Source of the DNA: Branchipolynoe longqiensis
Lineage: Eukaryota; Annelida; Polychaeta; Phyllodocida; Polynoidae
Direction of reading: 5' to 3'
Assembly: GCA_030323885.1 (NCBI GenBank)
Contig: CM059194.1
Span: forward strand, 3,151,291-3,215,290
Length of the DNA stretch: 64,000 bases
Below are positions 11,485-21,894 of this stretch, one piece after another. How positions within the stretch are numbered: position 1 is the first letter of the stretch; the number at the start of each line of letters is the position of its first letter. Below the pieces are notes generated by a model, which saw only the letters and a list, made by a program, of their open reading frames with translations, ran no database searches and was not told where the DNA came from. A program made the position numbers and the translations under genes.

Positions 11485-11758
11485 CATTACCTTGATTTCG
11501 ACTGATTGGTAAAACTGCCCCAACCTAATTTCAGCCAGGGAAGGGGGTTAGCACTAAAGCGCAAGTCGCGGCTCTAAATGTGTCTATCAGTGGTTGGGAT
11601 GACTTCACTTTTATAACCTCGATTAGAGCTTTCTAATCGGATACAAATGTAGTAATTTATAAGCGGATATAAAATAGACACCCGTTTAATGACCAATGAT
11701 GCCTATAATAGGTTTTAAAAAGCGTTATTCCATTATATGGCAAATTGCCTGGATGAAT

Positions 11759-11875
11759 AGTCGGGTCATGGTGCTGGCGGTGTGGCGTCGTAATAAGGCA
11801 GCACTATAAAGTCGCAATGGGGAGGTATCGTCACAACTGAGTCCCTGCCAGGATATCAGCTTTGGTGGTGCTAGT
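11759..11875 (+). repeat. SINE-A 3' fragment
   Basis: Carries GTCGGGTCATGGTGCTGGCG, GCAGCACTATAAAGTCGC and GTCACAACTGAGTCCCTGCC in SINE-A order, degenerate. Confidence 0.6.
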
Positions 11876-11902
11876 AGTAGTACGCAACTTGGATTACATA
11901 TT

Positions 11903-12228
11903 GGTTGGTTGGTTGTTGGAGTTGTACGTCCTGGCAACATCTAAGGTCAAATCAGGATGGGTACTCACTTGTGACAGTGAGCACTCATGGTGACTTTATA
12001 GTGCTGCCCGACTGGGAAATCAGGCCAGAGGTGAATTACCTGATATCCCACTTAGTCACATTATCCTGACACTGAGCTAACTAGTCCTTGTCCTATTCTA
12101 TTAATGCCAGGATAGGAAGCGAGAAGTATCAATTTGATAAGTCATGGTTTGATTCGACCTGGAACCGAACTCCCGACCTTCCACACGTGAGGTCCGCGGC
12201 CTACCGATTCGGGCACCGCGCCCGGTTT
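11903..12228 (-). mobile_element. SINE-A, near full length
   Basis: Tail (TACGTCCTGGCAACATCTAA), central blocks, CCTTGTCCTATTCTATTAAT and a tRNA-like head of the second type (CTTCCACACGTGAGGTCCGC...CACCGCGCCCGG). Confidence 0.85.
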
Positions 12229-12388
12229 AAACTCGCAATGCGGGTGCACTGTCACAACTCGGACTGTCACAACTCGGACTGTCAAAACTCGGACTGTCAC
12301 AACTCGGACTGCCACAACTCGGACTGTCACAACTCGATACCTGTCAGAATATTCGCTTTGGACGAACCAGGGATTACATGTTGTGCAT
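12229..12388 (+). repeat. SINE-A fragment with internal 15-bp tandem expansion
   Basis: SINE-A normally has one CACTGTCACAAGTCGGTACC. Here GTCACAACTCGGACT is repeated about six times (12248-12339) before the sequence returns to ATACCTGTCAGAATATTCGC. The expansion lies inside the transposon copy. Confidence 0.75.
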
Positions 12389-12690
12389 ACTTGTTTGTTT
12401 GTTGTAGTTTCACATCCCAGCAACATCTCAGGTAATATCAGGATGAGTATCGACTTGTGACAGTGCACACTCTTGGTGACTTTATAGTACTGTCCCACTG
12501 GGAGATCAAGCTACCAGCACCATGACCTGATATCCCACTCAGTCACATTATCCTTACAGTGAGCCAACCAGTCCTCGCCCTATCCTAATAATGCTGAGCG
12601 CCTGCCTAGGAAGCGACAAGTATCAAATTGTACGTCTTCGGTTTGAGTCGACCAGGGTTCAAAACGACGACCCCATGGTCTCCCAAACAT
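12389..12690 (-). mobile_element. SINE-A, near full length
   Basis: GTTTGTTTGTTGTAG tail, CATCCCAGCAACATCTCAGG, central block, CCTCGCCCTATCCTAATAAT and a partly decayed tRNA-like head. The next 500 bases (12691-13190) are AT-rich and hold nothing I recognise. Confidence 0.85.
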
Positions 12691-13194
12691 GCTGTGCATA
12701 TATCAGGTGTTGAAACAAAGCTATTACACTTTTGATTTTGATCTTATACAAATTGAGCAATATGCTAAAACCATTGTGTAACATAGAAATCAAATAAACA
12801 CCAGAACGTGATTTTAGCATACATATCAAATTCAAACACCATTTTATTGATTACAGTTAAACACATAAGATTATATCCTTCGAGAAAAAAGTTGAGAAAA
12901 TCTTTTAAAAAGGTTTGCGTTAATGTCAATGCGTAAATTTATATATTTTCATGTCAGCACAAAATCATACACGCATACATTTGATATAGTTTGTGGGTTA
13001 GATTAAATAAAAGTGATCCTGCAAACATTAATAACATAAGACACAAAGGGAACAATACCTATTTGAATTGCTACCAACACAAAGGAACACATTAATTATC
13101 ATTGTCCTAACGTGGAAGCCAGATATGTGGCAGCCAGTTTCAGAGAGTGATGCAGCATCCTTTACCAGCAAACATGCTTCTGTCAATTACAATT

Positions 13195-13791
13195 TTAAAG
13201 GCCCGTCACATACACGTTAGCGGACTTAGTTGAACATAGTGGAGGCTAATGTAGTTGAACGTAGTTGAACTTAGTTGAACGTAGTTGAACGTAGTGGAGG
13301 CTAATGTAGTTGAAAGTAGTTGAACTTAGTTGAACGTAGTTGAACGTACCAGTATCCATACTTCTCTGCCAGGCTAACTTTGTAATAAAGTGGGTGGACT
13401 GTGAGTTCTGATTTAATCTTTGGACATGTTCAAAGAGTGCTGCTACCTTAGAGGCTAACATACTGTGGTAAAGTCTCCATACTCTTATTGTACTCTAGCT
13501 TACTCTAGCATACTCTACTGTACTCTAGCATACTTTAGTGTACTAGGACATAGTTAAACCTAGTTAACGTAGTGGAGGCTAACGTATGTTGAACATAGTT
13601 GAATGTATTTGAAAGTAGTTAAACATACCGGCATCTGTGCCGTAACGTATTTATCTGTACCAAAACCTGCCATACCGTAACTTTTTTCACCGTAGTTGAA
13701 CGTACTCCCACCACGTTTGACCCAGGGTAATATATCCTACATTCAACTACGTTGAACTACGTTTACTATCGTGTATGTGGCCAGGGCTTAA
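13195..13791. mobile_element. E element with GTCACATACACG termini, TTAA-flanked
   Basis: TTAA at 13195-13198 and 13788-13791 bracket 589 bp. The left end GGCCCGTCACATACACG and right end CGTGTATGTGGCCAGGG are imperfect inverted copies. The interior is an array of degenerate 10-bp units: GTAGTTGAAC near 13250-13345, TACTCTAGCA near 13490-13540, and the inverted form GTTGAACTAC and TTCAACTACG at 13741-13765. The array orientation is mirrored at the two ends. Confidence 0.8.
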
Positions 13792-13805
13792 ATGAACAAC
13801 AAGGA

Positions 13806-14565
13806 CCAGATGGGTCAGCGAAATGAGTTGAGCGTCCGTCTCTCGTTTTGATAGACCTTGGGGTTAGAACCCACGCTATCGAACCCTGGTCGCATCAAAC
13901 CAATGACTTAAAACTTTATACTCGTCGCTTCCTAGATAAAGGATTCACCCGGTACTCGCAGTACACGGGTGAATACCAACCCTATATAAAAACGGTCGAA
14001 AAAGCGGGTTAATGAAATGAGAGCCTAATTTCACAATCTGAGAAGCAACATTTATTCTTTGTAGATGTCTTCATATTTACCCGCTACCTTTGAGTTGAAA
14101 AATATAATAAAATAGCTAGTTTAATATGATTTAAAATTGAACTCGATGGCATTCTATGGCCGCCATCTTGGATGTTTGCATTCTCTCCCATTTCACCAAA
14201 TCTGTGCCAATATATGTAGCCATTTGATCATGGAACCACAGTTTCTACTTCATGTTCCATACTAAAGCTATTTTGCCTGTATTTACACTACGTTGTCGTT
14301 CACCCGTGTACTACAAGTACCAGGTGAATCTTTTATCTAGTCGCTTCCTAGCCAAGCGCTTGGCAATATTAGGATAGGGCAAGGACTGGTTTCTCAGTGT
14401 CAGGATAATGTGACTGAGTGGAATATCAGTTCATGGTGCTGGCGACCTGGTCTACCAGTGGTGCATCACTATAAAGTCGTCATGATCGCAGAGTGTCACA
14501 CATTGCTACCCGTGCTGATATGACCTTACATGTTGGCAGGACCTAAAACTCGACCAATCAACCAA
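13806..14565 (+). mobile_element. SINE-A split by a 407-bp MITE
   Basis: Head, CCAATGACTTAAAACTTTAT junction and GTCGCTTCC lie at 13806-13932. The SINE resumes at 14340 with GTCGCTTCCTAGCC, continues through GGATAGGGCAAGGACTGG and the central block, and ends near 14565. The duplicated GTCGCTTCC is the target duplication of the inserted element. Confidence 0.85.
13933..14339. mobile_element. hAT- or Mutator-like MITE inside SINE-A
   Basis: A 407-bp insert with terminal inverted repeats of about 41 bp that open TAGATAAAGGATTCACC. They continue through GTACACGGGTGAA, with few mismatches to the right arm. A perfect 9-bp direct duplication, GTCGCTTCC, flanks it (13924-13932 and 14340-14348). An 8-9 bp duplication with a TAG start suits hAT, and 9 bp also suits Mutator-like elements. 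No transposase is encoded. Confidence 0.82.
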
Positions 14566-14752
14566 CTTGCACATCAGGTGAAGTGTTAGTTACGAGGGAA
14601 TCATGTAGAACCGCGGTCTATAACGAGGTACTAAATTGCATGCCACACCAGCCAGTGGTTAAGGATACCCAGACGAGGCGAGACTGATATAATAGTCACA
14701 TAAAATCTTCAGAATGAGTTGACATTAAGTGTGATCGGTTTAACAAATTATA

Positions 14753-15067
14753 TTTGTTGGTTGGTTCATGGGGTTTTACATCCTAGCAACATCTAAGGTC
14801 ATATCAGGATGGGTACCGACTTGTGACGGTGCGCACTCATGGCAACTGTATAGTGCTGCCCCTCAGGGAAATCAGGTTGCCAGCACCATGAAACAATCTC
14901 CCACTCAGTCACATTACCCTGACACTAAGCTAACCAGTCCTTGCCCTATCCTATTAATGCTGAGTACCAGCCATGTTATGTCATTGGTTTGATTCGCTCT
15001 GGAGTCGAACTCACGATATCCCGCACGCGAGGCTCGCGCTCTACCGATTCGGCCACTGCGCCCCGTC
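14753..15067 (-). mobile_element. SINE-A, near full length
   Basis: GTTGGTTGGTTC tail side, TACATCCTAGCAACATCTAA, central block, CCTTGCCCTATCCTATTAAT and second-type tRNA-like head ending TCGGCCACTGCGCCCCG. Confidence 0.85.
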
Positions 15068-15481
15068 CACAATTATCGGAAGTGACATATATTTATAACG
15101 CCAATGTTATTCACACTGCAGTGTTGCAATCTAGTATCACCTCATTGATTATATGTCAGTTTGTATTCATTGGTATTTCTCTAAAACGGGGCGCTACCAC
15201 AGTTTCTGAGAACGACCCATATACAAGCACTGTGTGGCGTGTGCCCAGAATGGTCACTGTCTGGGCTGGAGGTCTCCATGATGCATGGCTAGAACAACGA
15301 GCCCTGAGAGCCTCACAATGAAACTGAGGTAGCTTGCTCTAGTGTTAAATTGAAGTGGTTCAGGATGACAGTATCCACCATATTGTAGGCTGGCTATAAC
15401 AACCACCTTCCCCACACCACACTCCCCAGTTCACCCCCACACAGTCAACCCCCATCAAATCTACCCACCGCCCCTGCAACA

Positions 15482-15482
<1 letters not shown>

Positions 15483-15513
<31 letters not shown>

Positions 15514-15922
15514 CCTCTTCTTTGATGCAGGCTTGTGGTAGCCTATACAAAGCTCGTACCTCTCAGCTCTAACGGTGTGCAGCCTCAAAATCGTACAGGA
15601 ATGTTTCTCTGGCCCAGGCCCTGTCCAGCGCATTCTTGAATTGATTCATGGCAGCTGCTTCCACAGCTTCTTCTGGTAGCTCATTCCACATGTTTATCAC
15701 TCGCTGTGAAAAGAAGGCCCCTCTGAGTGAGCTGTTGTACCTTGGCTTGAAAATCTTCTTGGAGTGACCTCTGGTATTGCTTCCCTGTATGCGTCTGAAT
15801 AGCAAGGCCTCATCCACATTATACTCAGCATTCAGGAACTTCCATGTGTTATCCTCCCACCCACTCTCACATTGGCTACCCAGAGCTGATGTCGGTATTA
15901 TAACACCAGTACATAAACACAA
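15483..15922 (-). pseudogene. Non-LTR retrotransposon 3' end with ATA tail
   Basis: The reverse strand encodes about 117 residues from the C-terminal part of a CR1/L2-like ORF2, including RRIQGSNTRGHSKKIFKP, FFSQRVINMWNELPEEAVEA and NQFKNALDRAW. The conserved FFSxRVxxxWNxLPE signature follows the RT domain in this group. The copy ends downstream in an ATA microsatellite at 15483-15513. It differs clearly from the LINE at 1-2606. It is 5'-truncated, as is usual for aborted reverse transcription. Confidence 0.82.
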
Positions 15923-16171
15923 CTATTAACCCACACAAACAAAAAAAAAACGGAATAAATATATACAGTATATGTTCCCCTTGCATTTACACTTGTATAA
16001 CTTTATAATGCGTTATAGATCACATACATTCAGAGACAATTCTTGAACCATATCATCTAATCTAACACATTTTCTCTTCATGCATAATAAATAGTTTTAT
16101 TATCGAACTGCAATTGCATGTAATTTACTATTACACTTGATAATTTTATTTCTGCATCAATCGATTTCACT

Positions 16172-16215
16172 AAACGGCTGGAACAGCAGTGCTCTGGCAC
16201 TGACAGAAGACATTG
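16172..16215 (+). repeat. LINE-J 3' stem-loop fragment
   Basis: GGCTGGAACAGCAGTGCTCT runs into GGCACTGACAGAAGA, with the stem CAGTGC and GCACTG around TCTG (16187-16202). It matches the LINE-J 3' ends at 36813, 48129 and 52417 but lacks the poly(A). The surrounding 15930-17000 has no gene I recognise. Confidence 0.55.
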
Positions 16216-17054
16216 TGCATGTTGACTGGAACATGGGTAATTGACCATGCAAACGTGTATCCCCTGCCATTACGCTAGGCCTCTTTCTATATACTACATA
16301 TCCTTTCAAACACTGAAACCTGAAATGGGCCGCCACGGATCTCTGCCTCTTTGCGTATTATTCCCACTGACTGATGTATGTTAACCTGGGTTTATCTCTT
16401 ATATGTAACTCCTTTTCCTTTCTATGGACGCTGGTGCTGCCATCTACATGAAACTCTGTGACTGTATAAATGCCACCACCTACCGATTATTGTTATGGTG
16501 CTGTAACCATACTAATTTGCATATTCAATCTTATTTTGTGGAAAATTCCATTTACAACTGCATAATTTATACCACTAGCGCCACCCTTTTGCCTTTTGGA
16601 ACTAAGATAACTGGTGCCCGAAGTCCACTCTCAGACTATATACGGCCGCCATCCACAGACAGTCTTCACTTTGATAAGGAGAAGGGAGGACACACTAAGG
16701 ACAGGACTGGCTAGAGATTTTATTTGCCATCCCGCCCACCCCACATGTTAATAGGGTCCCACATCTTAAGCCTTACATTTACACGAGATATATATATACA
16801 CATATACTTACTCATGAACGTTAAACCAACATGTCAGCGGAAAATAAATACCAACTTGTAAATTGATATCGGCTTTGTGTCGTTCAATTATTCAATGAAA
16901 AAAACGACCTAAAATCGACATATCCTTACGTTCCCACACACAAATACATTTTCACCAAGAACATTACACACAAAATATGTACAATATAAATTTTCTCCGT
17001 AGAATTGTTATTAAATAACACCCAAGTTGGTTTGATGACACACCAAACTCAGCT

Positions 17055-17200
17055 CAACGTGCGCATGCGTGTACAACACCAACCGAACGCCACCGATACC
17101 GTCATGTTGCGCAAAATCACGCATGCGCATGCGTTCGGACCGGAAGTGACACCCGCTTCCCGCCAGAGCATGCGCATGCGTGACCTCTGCGTGACCTCTG
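17055..17200. promoter_or_regulatory. CpG-rich promoter-like cluster (NRF1, ETS, DR5)
   Basis: Contains several NRF1-type GCGCATGCG motifs (17061-17070, 17119-17133, 17169-17180), an ETS-type CCGGAAGTGAC at 17140-17150, and two TGACCT half-sites spaced by five bases (17181-17197). NRF1 and ETS sites are typical of animal CpG-island promoters. Transcript direction is unclear. The motif match is direct, promoter activity is inference. Confidence 0.45.
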
Positions 17201-17459
17201 ACTCACCTTCCGCTGCGTCTGCGCTGAGTCTTCTGGGTACCGGACACGGTTCACTGTCCCGGCGCGTCTCTCCACAGAACGAGGCTGCCTCCAGTGAGGT
17301 GGTGTCCCGCCCCACTCCGACTCCAGGCCCGCCTCCTTCGCCTCCTCCGCCTCCTCCGCCCGCCCCACTGCCTCGTTCTCGTCCTGCGCCTCCTTTTGTC
17401 TCAGCATCTTCCGTGTCCGTATCCAGTGCCGGGTCTGACATGGTGGTGGTACCGAACGA
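17117..17459 (-). CDS. Possible first coding exon, unrecognised
   Basis: On the reverse strand an ATG at about 17440 sits in a strong Kozak context (ACCACCACCATGTC). The frame reads MSDPALDTDTEDAETKGG and then a glycine-rich stretch (GGGGGGGEGGG). It is acidic and then low-complexity, with no domain I know. It lies in a GC-rich island beside promoter-like motifs, but those motifs would be downstream of this start. A proline-rich frame on the plus strand (17005-17580) overlaps and runs into a 10-bp repeat. Both may be compositional artefacts. I list the reverse frame only as a candidate. Confidence 0.15.
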
Positions 17460-17463
17460 TTCC

Positions 17464-17565
17464 TCACCTCGCCTCACCTCGCCTCACCTCGCCTCACCTC
17501 GCTTCACCTCGCCTCACCTCACCTCACCTCGCCTCACCTCCCCTCACTTGACCTCACCTCATGTC
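17464..17565 (+). repeat. CCTCACCTCG 10-bp tandem repeat
   Basis: About ten copies of CCTCACCTCG with few changes. Confidence 0.85.
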
Positions 17566-17577
17566 ACGGTGTTTGAT

Positions 17578-17860
17578 TAGATTGTGATTAGGTGATGATT
17601 AGGTGGTGATTAGGTGATGATTATATGTTGATTGGCTGATGATTGGCTGGTGACTTGGTGGTGATTGGATGTTGATTAGGTGGTGATTGTGTGGTGATTA
17701 GGTGGTGATTAAGTCGTGATCAGGTGGCGATTAGGTGGTGATTAGATGTTGATTGGGTGGTGATTGGCTGGTGACTCGGTGGTGATTGGATGTTGATTAG
17801 GTGGTTGTTAGGTGGTGATTATGTGGTGATTGTGTCATGATTAGACGATGATTGCGTGTG
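17578..17860 (+). repeat. GTGGTGATTAG 11-bp degenerate array
   Basis: About 25 units of 11 bp, such as GTGATGATTAG, GTGGTGATTAG, ATGTTGATTGG and GTCGTGATCAG. Period is strictly maintained while units vary, as inside the E elements. Terminal repeats were not seen. A further CTTGCCTGAC-type array follows at 17905-18010. Confidence 0.75.
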
Positions 17861-18102
17861 GTCGGTGGATGCAGGAGCTTGGGCCGCTTGGACGATTTGC
17901 CTACTTCCGATTCCGCTGCTTGCCTGATCCATGCTTGCCTTATTTCTGCTTGCCTGACCCTTGCTTGCCTACTGCCTGCTTGTCTGGCTGTCTGATTGCT
18001 TGCCTGACTGTACACCTGGCTGTGAAGGCGCAGATCCACTGATGTGAAGACGAGGACGAGACCACAGCAACTGGAGAAAAACAGAGAAGCGGAAGTTGCA
18101 AT

Positions 18103-18630
18103 GTTTGTTATTTGAGTTTAACATACTAGCAACATCTAAGGTCATATCAGGGAGCGGACCAATGTGTGACAGTGGGCACTGGTGGCGACTTTATTACATA
18201 GTTCTGCCTCACTGGAAGACAATGCCACCAGGACATTGACCTGATATCATGCAGTTACATTATCCTGACATTGAGGAAACCAATCCAAATAATGCCCTAT
18301 CCTAATAATGCCAAGCACCAGGCTAGGGAGCGACACGTCTAAATTGTTTAAGCCATAGTTTTTTTTGTGGGTTTTTGTTGGGTATTTTGTTGTCAAAGTC
18401 ATGAGGTTTCTTTTCTTTCCCTTGTTATTTTGTGATGGCTGCCCATAACAGTTAAGTCTAATGACTTGTTTTCGCCGATAAAAAGAAATATTCTGGTGGT
18501 TCCCCTTGTTTTGTCACGTTCATTTGTTGTGTAGCTATCTACTGGTTTTAATTTACCAGGAATCGAACTTCCGGTGTTCTTCACCGAAGGCATGCTTTCT
18601 ACCAATTCGAACACAGGATGCGGTGGAGGA
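18103..18630 (-). mobile_element. SINE-A with an insertion between body and head
   Basis: Body at 18103-18358 (TACTAGCAACATCTAAGGTC to GCCCTATCCTAATAATGCC). About 180 bases with a T-rich start and a GCCCATAACAGTTAAGTC...TTGTTTTC phrase like repeat G follow. A tRNA-like head in the same orientation then appears at 18548-18625 (CAGGAATCGAACTTCCGGTG). Confidence 0.55.
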
Positions 18631-19499
18631 AATTGCAAGGTGTAGCAGTAATTGTTGTGAGACTATTTGAGGAAATATTCCAAACACATGACTGCTGCTA
18701 AAGGAGCATTGACCCACATTGAATTAGTACAGACCCACTAATATTAGAGACGGCGGGCTAGTGTTGTGTTGTTGGTACCTACTACACAGTATACTGGTCA
18801 TTCTCATAAACTCTCTACCACTTTTCTGACTTGGACACCTAAACGGAAAACATTGCAAATGATAACAGAAAACATTCCAAATGATAGCAGAATCCATGTT
18901 CATATGTATGTTTACAATTTCTGACCATGTCAGACTTAAATTATGTTGTCCCACCTTTTGATTTTGCTCTTACACAAATTGAGAAAGATCTTAAGATTAT
19001 TGATATAACATCAGTCCATAACATAATTTTAACACACATCCATGATGTAATTTTAACACACACAACGTATTCAAACACGATGTGTTTAAATACTGTATAT
19101 CTTAGCCACATTATAGCTATGCGATGAAAAGTGAGTAAACGTGTACCCTGAATTAACATACTATATATGTTGGCCACATTGTATATGTATGTATGTATGT
19201 GCATGTGGATCTTTGGTCTAATTGTTTGTATTATTCAGATATTTGGCTTTAACATTCATATGGATTTCTGCTTGTCCAGATAGAAGAGATGTTGTCTGAA
19301 ATAAAGATTTCTCTAAGGTAGTAAGGTAGAATTCCCCATGCTTAATCAACCGACGTAGTCCTCCTCCGCCCCCCCCCCCCCTACAAAAAGGGAAACAAAG
19401 GAAAAACAAGTTTTACAAAGTAAAAGAATGATAACAATCAATTAAATAAGCAATTCCTCCTCCACTCCTCCATCTAGTACAGAACACACCCGGTAGGTG

Positions 19500-19860
19500 G
19501 TGTTCAATTAAAGTCACCGGACGCGACACCAATGTCGCCATATCCGCTTCAGTTCCGGTATCAGACAATCTCTAGTTACTGGCCTTCTCACCAGGCGGCG
19601 TACTATACGGGTCACTTGGGCGTGATTGGCCAATCAGAGCAGCCGTACTGGCCCGGGAGGGGATCTGCTGCCAGGCGTCGCGCACACAACAATTATTTGT
19701 ATCGATGTTATTGAATGGAGACTGCTGTCAGTGTGTGCTGCGCAGTTGGGCCGGTGTGTTTAAAATGTCACTGACAGCGTCTGGGTTGAGGGTCCGCCGG
19801 GACTTGGGAGTGTTACGCTACTAGCTGGGTCATTCGCTGGAACTGGGTGCAACAAATTTG
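19500..19860. promoter_or_regulatory. GC-rich patch with palindromic CCAAT box
   Basis: Contains GATTGGCCAATCAG near 19624-19637, a double NF-Y-type site, within about 350 bases richer in CpG than the flanks. No coding region is identified nearby. 18631-19499 holds no recognised feature apart from a C run at about 19370-19381. Confidence 0.25.
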
Positions 19861-19902
19861 GTTTCCGCGTTACGATGGTGTAATTAATACACCCCCCACC
19901 AG

Positions 19903-20070
19903 TTAAAGTTGCATGGTCCGATGGCGTTTGAATTTGTTAGTTATATTTGAGATAAATAGCTCAGGTTGACCATTACATCCTACTTTTCATCCTTCCAGAG
20001 TAACTTTAACAAAAAAATGGCTAGTTTTCCTGCAATTTGAGCCCACAATAATGTTGACAAGCTTGCGAAA
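19903..20070 (+). mobile_element. MITE-A copy 3, left part only
   Basis: TTAA at 19903-19906 followed by AGTTGCATGGTCCGATGG and the interior GAGATAAATAGCTCAGGTTG...GTTGACAAGCTTGC. The right terminus is missing. Confidence 0.7.
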
Positions 20071-20274
20071 AGGCATGTGGCTATGACCCAAATGGTCATC
20101 TCGTGATGACCACGTAATGTGAGATGACCTACTTATACTGGAACCTGACAGGGTTGTAGATAGGTATTTCTGTTTGGGGTTTGAACATTCTGGGAATGGA
20201 TTGGTGGCATAGGCCCATGGTACTAGGGTTTTTTAACAAAGTATTATTTTGTAGAAAGCTTAATTTGATCCGCC

Positions 20275-21130
20275 ACAAATACACAGGTTCCCGGGTTTAA
20301 TGCCATGATGGCAGCAGCTGTTCTGGCCGTGCCTATGCGTTATCGCTTGGATGGGATCAGTTGCAAATACACCGGGTTCTTGGCTTATCACCGTGACTGA
20401 AGCAGCCGTTCCACAGTGTATGTCCCAGAGGACGGCCCAGGGTAGTAGAACTATCAGTTTCTACACTCACCTATGACAAACTGCACATTCTATGATCCAG
20501 CCGGGGCTCAGCATTAATAGTTTGATGCGATCCTCCACAATTGCACAGGTTTCTGGGTTTAATGCTATGATTGCAGCAGCCATTCTTGTCATGCCTATGT
20601 GCTATTATTTGGACGGGATCCATCGCAAATGCGCCGTTCCACAGCGTATGTGTTGGAGGACAGCCTGGGGTTGTAGCAGCATATCAGTTTCTACACTCCC
20701 CTATGACAATCTGCATGGTCTGCAATCCCAAGCCATCCATCAGCGCATACACTGCGGAATGGCTGCTGCCGTCAGTGTTAAGCCCAGAACACGGCACATT
20801 TGCGATGGATCCCATCTATACGATAACGCAAGACCAGAACAGTTGCTGCCATCATATCATTAAATGTGGAAATCTGCACATTTGTGGTGGATCATGTCAA
20901 GCCATTAATGGTCAGGTCCAGCTGGATGGTAGAATATGGATGCGACCATCCTAGTATTAAGCGCAGAACCTGGCTGCTATATATCCCATCAAAACGATAA
21001 TGTACAGGCACAACCAGAATGGCTGCTGCCATCATGGCATTAAAACCAGAAACATGTGTATTTGCAGCGGATCCCATCAAACTATTAATGCTCAGGCCCG
21101 GCTGATGTGGCCAGCATGGAATGGCTGCTG
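20275..21130. repeat. Direct and inverted repeat array, unit about 200 bp
   Basis: Two direct copies (about 20275-20480 and 20505-20720) share CACAGGTTYCYGGGTTTAAT, ATGATNGCAGCAGC and ATCAGTTTCTACACTC. From about 20730 the same unit appears reverse-complemented, with GGCTGCTGCCATCATGGCAT near 21020-21040 and GATCCCATCAAACTATTAAT near 21070. The two halves can pair as a long imperfect hairpin. Confidence 0.75.
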
Positions 21131-21175
21131 CATTAGCTAATACAAAAGATCTGAAAGTCAAAACCTTGCAAGTGC

Positions 21176-21421
21176 ACATGAAGAGTTCAGGCGCAAAACC
21201 ATGTAAACACCAATTCAAAAATGGAGATAAACATTGGAATCAAACCTTTAAAAAGTTTGTTTTCCTTTTATTCCTACTCTTTTGACATTGCTCCATAACC
21301 ATGTGAACATAACAAAAGTGGAATTAGTGAGGCTGAAATTGATTTTCAGGAAAGAATCTTTATTTAAATTAAATTTTTGGATTGGCGTTTATGTGATTTT
21401 GCACCTGAACTCTTCACATGT
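21176..21421. mobile_element. Small MITE with about 40-bp terminal inverted repeats
   Basis: Left arm GAAGAGTTCAGGCGCAAAAC...CACCAATTCAAAAA is matched inverted by the right arm TTTTTGGATTGGCGTTTATG...CACCTGAACTCTTC. About 150 bases lie between. A lone arm of the same family is at 40950-41000. Confidence 0.7.
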
Positions 21422-21754
21422 CTCACTCCATATGATTCACTCCTTTTTACATTCAATAACAAAAATACTTTTTCATTTTGTATACAGTGTAAGTGACAAA
21501 TTTCAAACAGATGCGTGAAAAACACATGCATGCACATCCTCACATACATTTAGACCACCAAGGATATGCATACTGCTCACATACGGTATGCGTAGACACT
21601 ATGTGTGTTCCACAAATTAGAACAAAAATGAACAAAATCTAAAAATAGCACAAAACATTCCAAATAATTGCAGAATCCATGTTCATATTAAGCTGTGCAT
21701 GTTGTGCATATGTCAGAGTTGAAAGAAAAACCTCAACCCCACATGCTACATCCT

Positions 21755-21890
21755 TTAATGAACCAGTTGTGGACCACTGGTTGGAACCGAAAATACCTCA
21801 AACTGCATATGGCTCCACTGAGCAGGATCGATAGAATGATCCACACCTTCACATGTGGACACCATACCTCCTGATCTGCATCCCGGTCAC
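21755..21890 (-). repeat. Mollusc-type SINE fragment
   Basis: TTAATGAACCAGTTGTGGAC and CACTGGTTGGAACCGAAAAT match 31675-31720 almost exactly, followed by CACTGAGCAGGATCGAT and a decayed head. Confidence 0.7.
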
Positions 21891-21894
21891 TTAA

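Noticed and set aside
17005..17580. Pro-rich 191-residue plus-strand protein
   Set aside because: It crosses the promoter-like motifs and a 10-bp repeat, and overlaps a similarly open reverse frame. Composition explains it.
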